Assembly: GCA_947631335.1 (NCBI GenBank)
Contig: CANRKZ010000009.1
Span: forward strand, 1-37,217
Direction of reading: 5' to 3'
DNA: 37,217 bases
Source: an uncultured Clostridia bacterium
Lineage (GTDB): Bacteria > Bacillota > Clostridia > TANB77 > CAG-508
The notes under the pieces are model-generated. The model made no database searches. It had not been told where the DNA came from and worked only from the letters and a program-made list of their open reading frames with translations. This document shows, piece by piece, positions 34,601 to 37,217 of the stretch (position 1 is its first letter; each line of letters opens with the position of its first letter). A program made the position numbers and the translations under genes.

Positions 34601-35294
34601 AAAATACTTTGAAAGCAATAAAAATAATTCTTTTGGAGTTAATCAAGAAGATATACCTATTATACAAACAGCAATTCATTATCATGAACATAATGAAAAG
34701 GAAATAGGAAAATTAGATGAAGAAAAAATAAAAGAATTATGTAATGTATATGGCGTAAAGCCTAGTGAATTTGAAAGTACAAAAAAAATATGTGAATTAT
34801 TAAAAGATGCAGATGCATTAGATAGGACAAGATTTTCACGAAGAGGAAGACTTAATCCAAAATATTTAAGGAGTAAATCGGCTTCTAAAATTTTAAAATA
34901 TGCTTATTCTATCAATAAATGTTTAGCAAGAAACATATTAACAACTATTTATGAAGTGCCAAGAGAAGAAAAGGAATTATATAAAGAGCCAATAGAATTT
35001 TTAAGAAAAAAAAGAACAGACATGAATATCGGTTATAAAGAACCACATTTATCATTTGAAACTCGAATGAAGGAAGTCTTTATGTTTAATGAGTTATATT
35101 TAGGAAACAACACACCTCAAAAGGATATAGCGAGTAAAAATAATAAAAATGAAGCTTTAATTCGTACATACGAAAAAATGCAAATTACAACTGCAGATGT
35201 AAAAGATATATATAATGAATTAAAACAAGAAAAATTAAATAAACCAACACAAGAACAAAAGAAGGATTTGGAGGGATATGATTACGATGGCTAA
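31647..35294 (+). CDS. Large repeat-HD domain protein, read through three CGGA +1 sites
   Basis: Joining four pieces by skipping C at 33339, 33532 and 34493 gives one 1214-residue protein (564 + 64 + 320 + 266). Residues about 75-275 hold some seven repeats with the pattern W-x2-T-x2-E-V-Q-x-E-N (IWKRTDIEVQKGN, IWRETSPEVQKQY, VWSHTTSEVQDEN, IWQYTCKEVQKEN). A middle domain (about 565-760) has PWDIGSSNANTSFS, MIDYTRHGHNEIVSERL and QLGVPIVVIDREKY. A C-terminal HD phosphohydrolase domain has HSIEHIEKV, AAAFHDSGRDG, IHYHEH and KDADALDRTRF; the third CGGA lies inside it, between the first His and the HD pair. No ribosome sites precede the later pieces, so they are not separate genes. I know no name for this architecture. 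AAAGGAAC precedes the ATG. Confidence 0.82.
33339..33342 (+). other. CGGA recoding site 1 in the repeat-HD gene
   Basis: Context GAA-C-GGA-CAA at codon 565. Frame 0 ends at TAA 33351-33353. Confidence 0.75.
33532..33535 (+). other. CGGA recoding site 2 in the repeat-HD gene
   Basis: Context AAG-C-GGA-CCA, 64 codons after site 1. The shifted frame restores GPIFGYSQCKKNTVLLMAPW. Confidence 0.78.
34493..34496 (+). other. CGGA recoding site 3 in the repeat-HD gene
   Basis: Context GCA-C-GGA-AAA. It joins HSIEHIEKV to GKDTNLLLAAAAFHDSGRD, completing the HD domain. Confidence 0.82.
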
Positions 35295-35724
35295 ATTAAC
35301 AAATGAAACTTATTTAGAAATTTATCAAGTCTTGAATAAGTTAGGCGATAATTACATAGACAAACTTCCAAAGAATTTGTATTATTTAATACAAGATAAA
35401 GCATCGGTAGTATATACACAAAACGGAAACGATATAAAGATTACTAAAGAAGCAATGGCATTTATAGCATTACTTCATTATAATTATTGGTGTAATTCTG
35501 AAGCGGAAAAAGAAAGATTAAATAGTATATTTAAGCAAAATGAAAAAAATGCCAACAGGGAGTTGAGAGAAAAATATAATCCAGATGATATATTTAAAAA
35601 CAAACAGGAAATTAAGAATAAAGAACTAACAAAAGAAAAGAGTTTAATAGTTGTTCAAGAAGAAAAATGGTATAATAAGATTATTAATTTTATAAAAAAT
35701 ATATTTAGAAAGGAGACAATTTAA
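35287..35724 (+). CDS. Hypothetical protein downstream of the repeat-HD gene
   Basis: A 145-residue protein from ATG 35287 (or 148 from ATG 35278; GGAGGG at 35270-35275 is 11 or 2 bases away, so 35287 is preferred). It overlaps the end of the HD gene, so translation is coupled. The N-terminus is helical (LTNETYLEIYQVLNKLGDNY), the middle is Lys/Glu-rich, and the tail is basic and amphipathic (KWYNKIINFIKNIFRKETI), perhaps touching membrane or nucleic acid. No known family. It may be a partner of the HD protein. Confidence 0.7.
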   Translation: MAKLTNETYLEIYQVLNKLGDNYIDKLPKNLYYLIQDKASVVYTQNGNDIKITKEAMAFIALLHYNYWCNSEAEKERLNSIFKQNEKNANRELREKYNPDDIFKNKQEIKNKELTKEKSLIVVQEEKWYNKIINFIKNIFRKETI

Positions 35725-35861
35725 TGCAAGAGAATAAAGAACAAGATAAAACAAAAAAACAAATGGACTTACTTGAAAAAAGAACGAAAGATGTCATTAC
35801 TATATTTGGTACAGATGAAGATAAGAAAAGAATAAGTGATGATGAACGAGATGAAAGATAA
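35724..35861 (+). CDS. Small charged hypothetical protein
   Basis: A 45-residue protein (MQENKEQDKTKKQMDLLEKR...) whose ATG overlaps the preceding TAA by one base (TAATG), with AAAGGAG ahead: the third gene of the repeat-HD operon. It is highly charged, without cysteine or a membrane span. No family recognised. Confidence 0.65.
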   Translation: MQENKEQDKTKKQMDLLEKRTKDVITIFGTDEDKKRISDDERDER

Positions 35862-36029
35862 AAAACGAAGAATCTAATATGTAAAAAAATTGAACTTTTA
35901 ATAAAAATAAATTATACTTGTGAATAACTATTGAGCAAAAGCAAATAATCACCATATATTACTAATCAAAATTGTCAAATGAGAAAGAATCTAAATTTAC
36001 TCTTTTTTGCTGTAATATTAATAAAATAA

Positions 36030-36057
36030 TTTACAATAAAAAATGCAGTGATATACT
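36030..36057 (+). promoter_or_regulatory. Promoter of the thyX-like gene
   Basis: TTTACA (36030-36035), a 16-base spacer and TATACT (36052-36057). The rest of 35862-36090 shows no other signal. Confidence 0.65.
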
Positions 36058-36090
36058 TTGAATATAAAATAATAAAAGGAGATATAAAAA

Positions 36091-37217
36091 ATGAAAATTA
36101 AAGTAATTGCATCAACAAAAGTAGGATATGAATTACCAAAAGAAGAAGCATTAGATTTTTCAGGGAAATCAGCAGGGATTTGTTATTTGCCAGATACTAT
36201 TGAAACTTTATTTTTAGAACCAAAAGAGAAAACTAGAAGAAGATATAAAATGAACTTAGAATCAGGCCATCATAGCGTTTTTGGTCATGCAACTTATAAT
36301 TTAATTTTAGAAGGTGTTCCAAAAATCATTGCAATGATTTTAAATAATGAAAAAATATATAATACTTCTGAAAAATCAGCTAGATATACAAAAATGCAAC
36401 CATCAAATAAAGAAAAAGTTTTATATGAAAAATGGATAGAAATTTATAAAGAAATAATTAGTAAAGAATATCCCAAAATTGAAGAAAAAAGAGTTCAAAA
36501 ATTAGCTCAAGAGAATGCAAGATATTTAATAAGTGTATTTACTCCAGCAACAATAATGGAGTATACAGTTAGTTTTCAACAATTAAATTTTATAGTGAGT
36601 TGGTTTGAAGATTATATTGAAAAAGAACCAGAAAATAATTTTTCAAAACAATTAAAAAGTGCTATGAGAGAATTTTTAAAAGCTCTTCCAGATTTAAAAG
36701 TTGAAAAATTAAATCCAAGAATAAAAGGAAAACCACTTTCATTATTTGCAAAAAGAGAGCGTAAAGAAGAATTTGGAGAAAATTATTGTACTACATATTT
36801 AGCAAGTTTTTCTGAACTTGCACAGGCTCAAAGACATAGAACATTATATTATGAAATATCATTGTTGGACAAACCTAGATACTATATTCCGCAAATAATT
36901 AGAAATACTGAATTAGAAAATAAATGGATAAAAGATATATCTTCACTAGAAGAATATTATCCTCAAGGAATGTTGTTAAAAATAAATGAAAGAGGAACTC
37001 TAGAAAATTTTGTCTTAAAATGTACAGAAAGATTATGTGGTGCAGCACAACTTGAAATTATGAAACAAACAGAAGAAACTATGAATAAGTATTTAGAAGC
37101 AACAAAAAATGATGAAGTAATACATAATTATTTATTACCTTATTCAAAAGGTGCAAGATGTACGTTCCCGGGATGGAAGTGTAATGCACCATGTGTATTT
37201 GGAGCAAAAAATGCAAT
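36091..37217 (+). CDS. ThyX-like (FAD-dependent thymidylate synthase family) protein, cut by the window end
   Basis: An open frame of 375 codons from ATG 36091 (AAAGGAGAT ahead) to the window edge. Two ThyX-like halves are seen. The first (about 65-105) has ESGHHSVFGHATYNLILEGV and SEKSARYTKM but lacks the RHR signature, reading ILNNEKIYN instead. The second (about 240-330) has LASFSELAQAQRHRTLYYEI, with RHR and a following Ser after six rather than seven residues, and CTERLCGAAQLEIMKQ. Canonical ThyX is about 220-250 residues, so this is a duplicated, longer form. The visible end holds a Cys-rich stretch (ARCTFPGWKCNAPCVFG). It may make dTMP or have diverged. Confidence 0.7.
   Translation, partial: MKIKVIASTKVGYELPKEEALDFSGKSAGICYLPDTIETLFLEPKEKTRRRYKMNLESGHHSVFGHATYNLILEGVPKIIAMILNNEKIYNTSEKSARYTKMQPSNKEKVLYEKWIEIYKEIISKEYPKIEEKRVQKLAQENARYLISVFTPATIMEYTVSFQQLNFIVSWFEDYIEKEPENNFSKQLKSAMREFLKALPDLKVEKLNPRIKGKPLSLFAKRERKEEFGENYCTTYLASFSELAQAQRHRTLYYEISLLDKPRYYIPQIIRNTELENKWIKDISSLEEYYPQGMLLKINERGTLENFVLKCTERLCGAAQLEIMKQTEETMNKYLEATKNDEVIHNYLLPYSKGARCTFPGWKCNAPCVFGAKNA

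Noticed and set aside
1..37217. CRISPR arrays, tRNA, rRNA or insertion sequences
   Set aside because: I saw no spaced direct repeats, no tRNA-like cloverleaf or conserved tRNA elements, and no transposase. The tRNA that might explain CGGA decoding is not in this window.

Overview
The window is AT-rich DNA with mostly AGA arginine codons, dense plus-strand operons and strong AGGAGG-type ribosome binding sites. It fits a spore-forming Firmicute, most likely one of the Clostridia. Marker genes agree: a CtsR-McsA-McsB-ClpC operon, PrkC with PASTA domains, MutS2, SpoVM, and tig-clpP-clpX.

Layout. 1-1766: NifU-like Fe-S scaffold plus GGGtGRT protein. 1990-2627: a decayed gene. 2667-4069 (minus): NfeD and a band-7 protein. 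4352-9291: a small unknown gene, then the CtsR-controlled operon ctsR-mcsA-mcsB-clpC with two CtsR operators around its promoter. 9441-9911: a beta-helix (bactofilin-like) protein with unlike codon use. 10031-12712: dxs and a YlmH-like S4 protein. 12759-15134 (minus): mutS2. 15292-20628: an unknown gene with a possible MazF-like N-terminus, then prpC, prkC, rsgA, rpe. 20716-22885 (minus): a membrane-anchored bactofilin-like protein, nth and a small Cys-rich protein. 23049-23586: a 49-residue membrane peptide, spoVM and rpmB. 23750-27149: tig, clpP, clpX. 27365-31439: a CAP/SCP secreted protein, an amidase, a HIT protein, an unknown lipid-anchored or membrane protein, and a radical SAM protein. 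31647-35861: a very large repeat-HD protein and two small unknown genes. 36091 to the end: a ThyX-like gene cut by the window edge.

The main discovery candidate is a recoding signal. Five genes (dxs, ylmH-like, prpC, rsgA and the large HD gene) are each broken by +1 frameshifts, seven in total. Every break is an in-frame CGG followed by A, and reading resumes correctly if the C is skipped and GGA (Gly) is read. About 30 other CGGA tetramers lie in coding sequence in the other two phases, and none disturbs a frame. No well-supported core gene in the window uses CGG as arginine; the only other in-frame CGG codons in a convincing gene are two in the atypical 9441-9911 gene, and both are followed by G. 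This suggests CGGA is decoded as glycine, either as a four-base codon or by efficient +1 frameshifting at an unread CGG codon.

A second point is that McsB lacks several catalytic residues (the NEEDH-x-R motif and the active-site Cys), so the Clp stress operon may carry a pseudokinase. All family assignments come from reading the sequence and from memory of the families; no database search was run.
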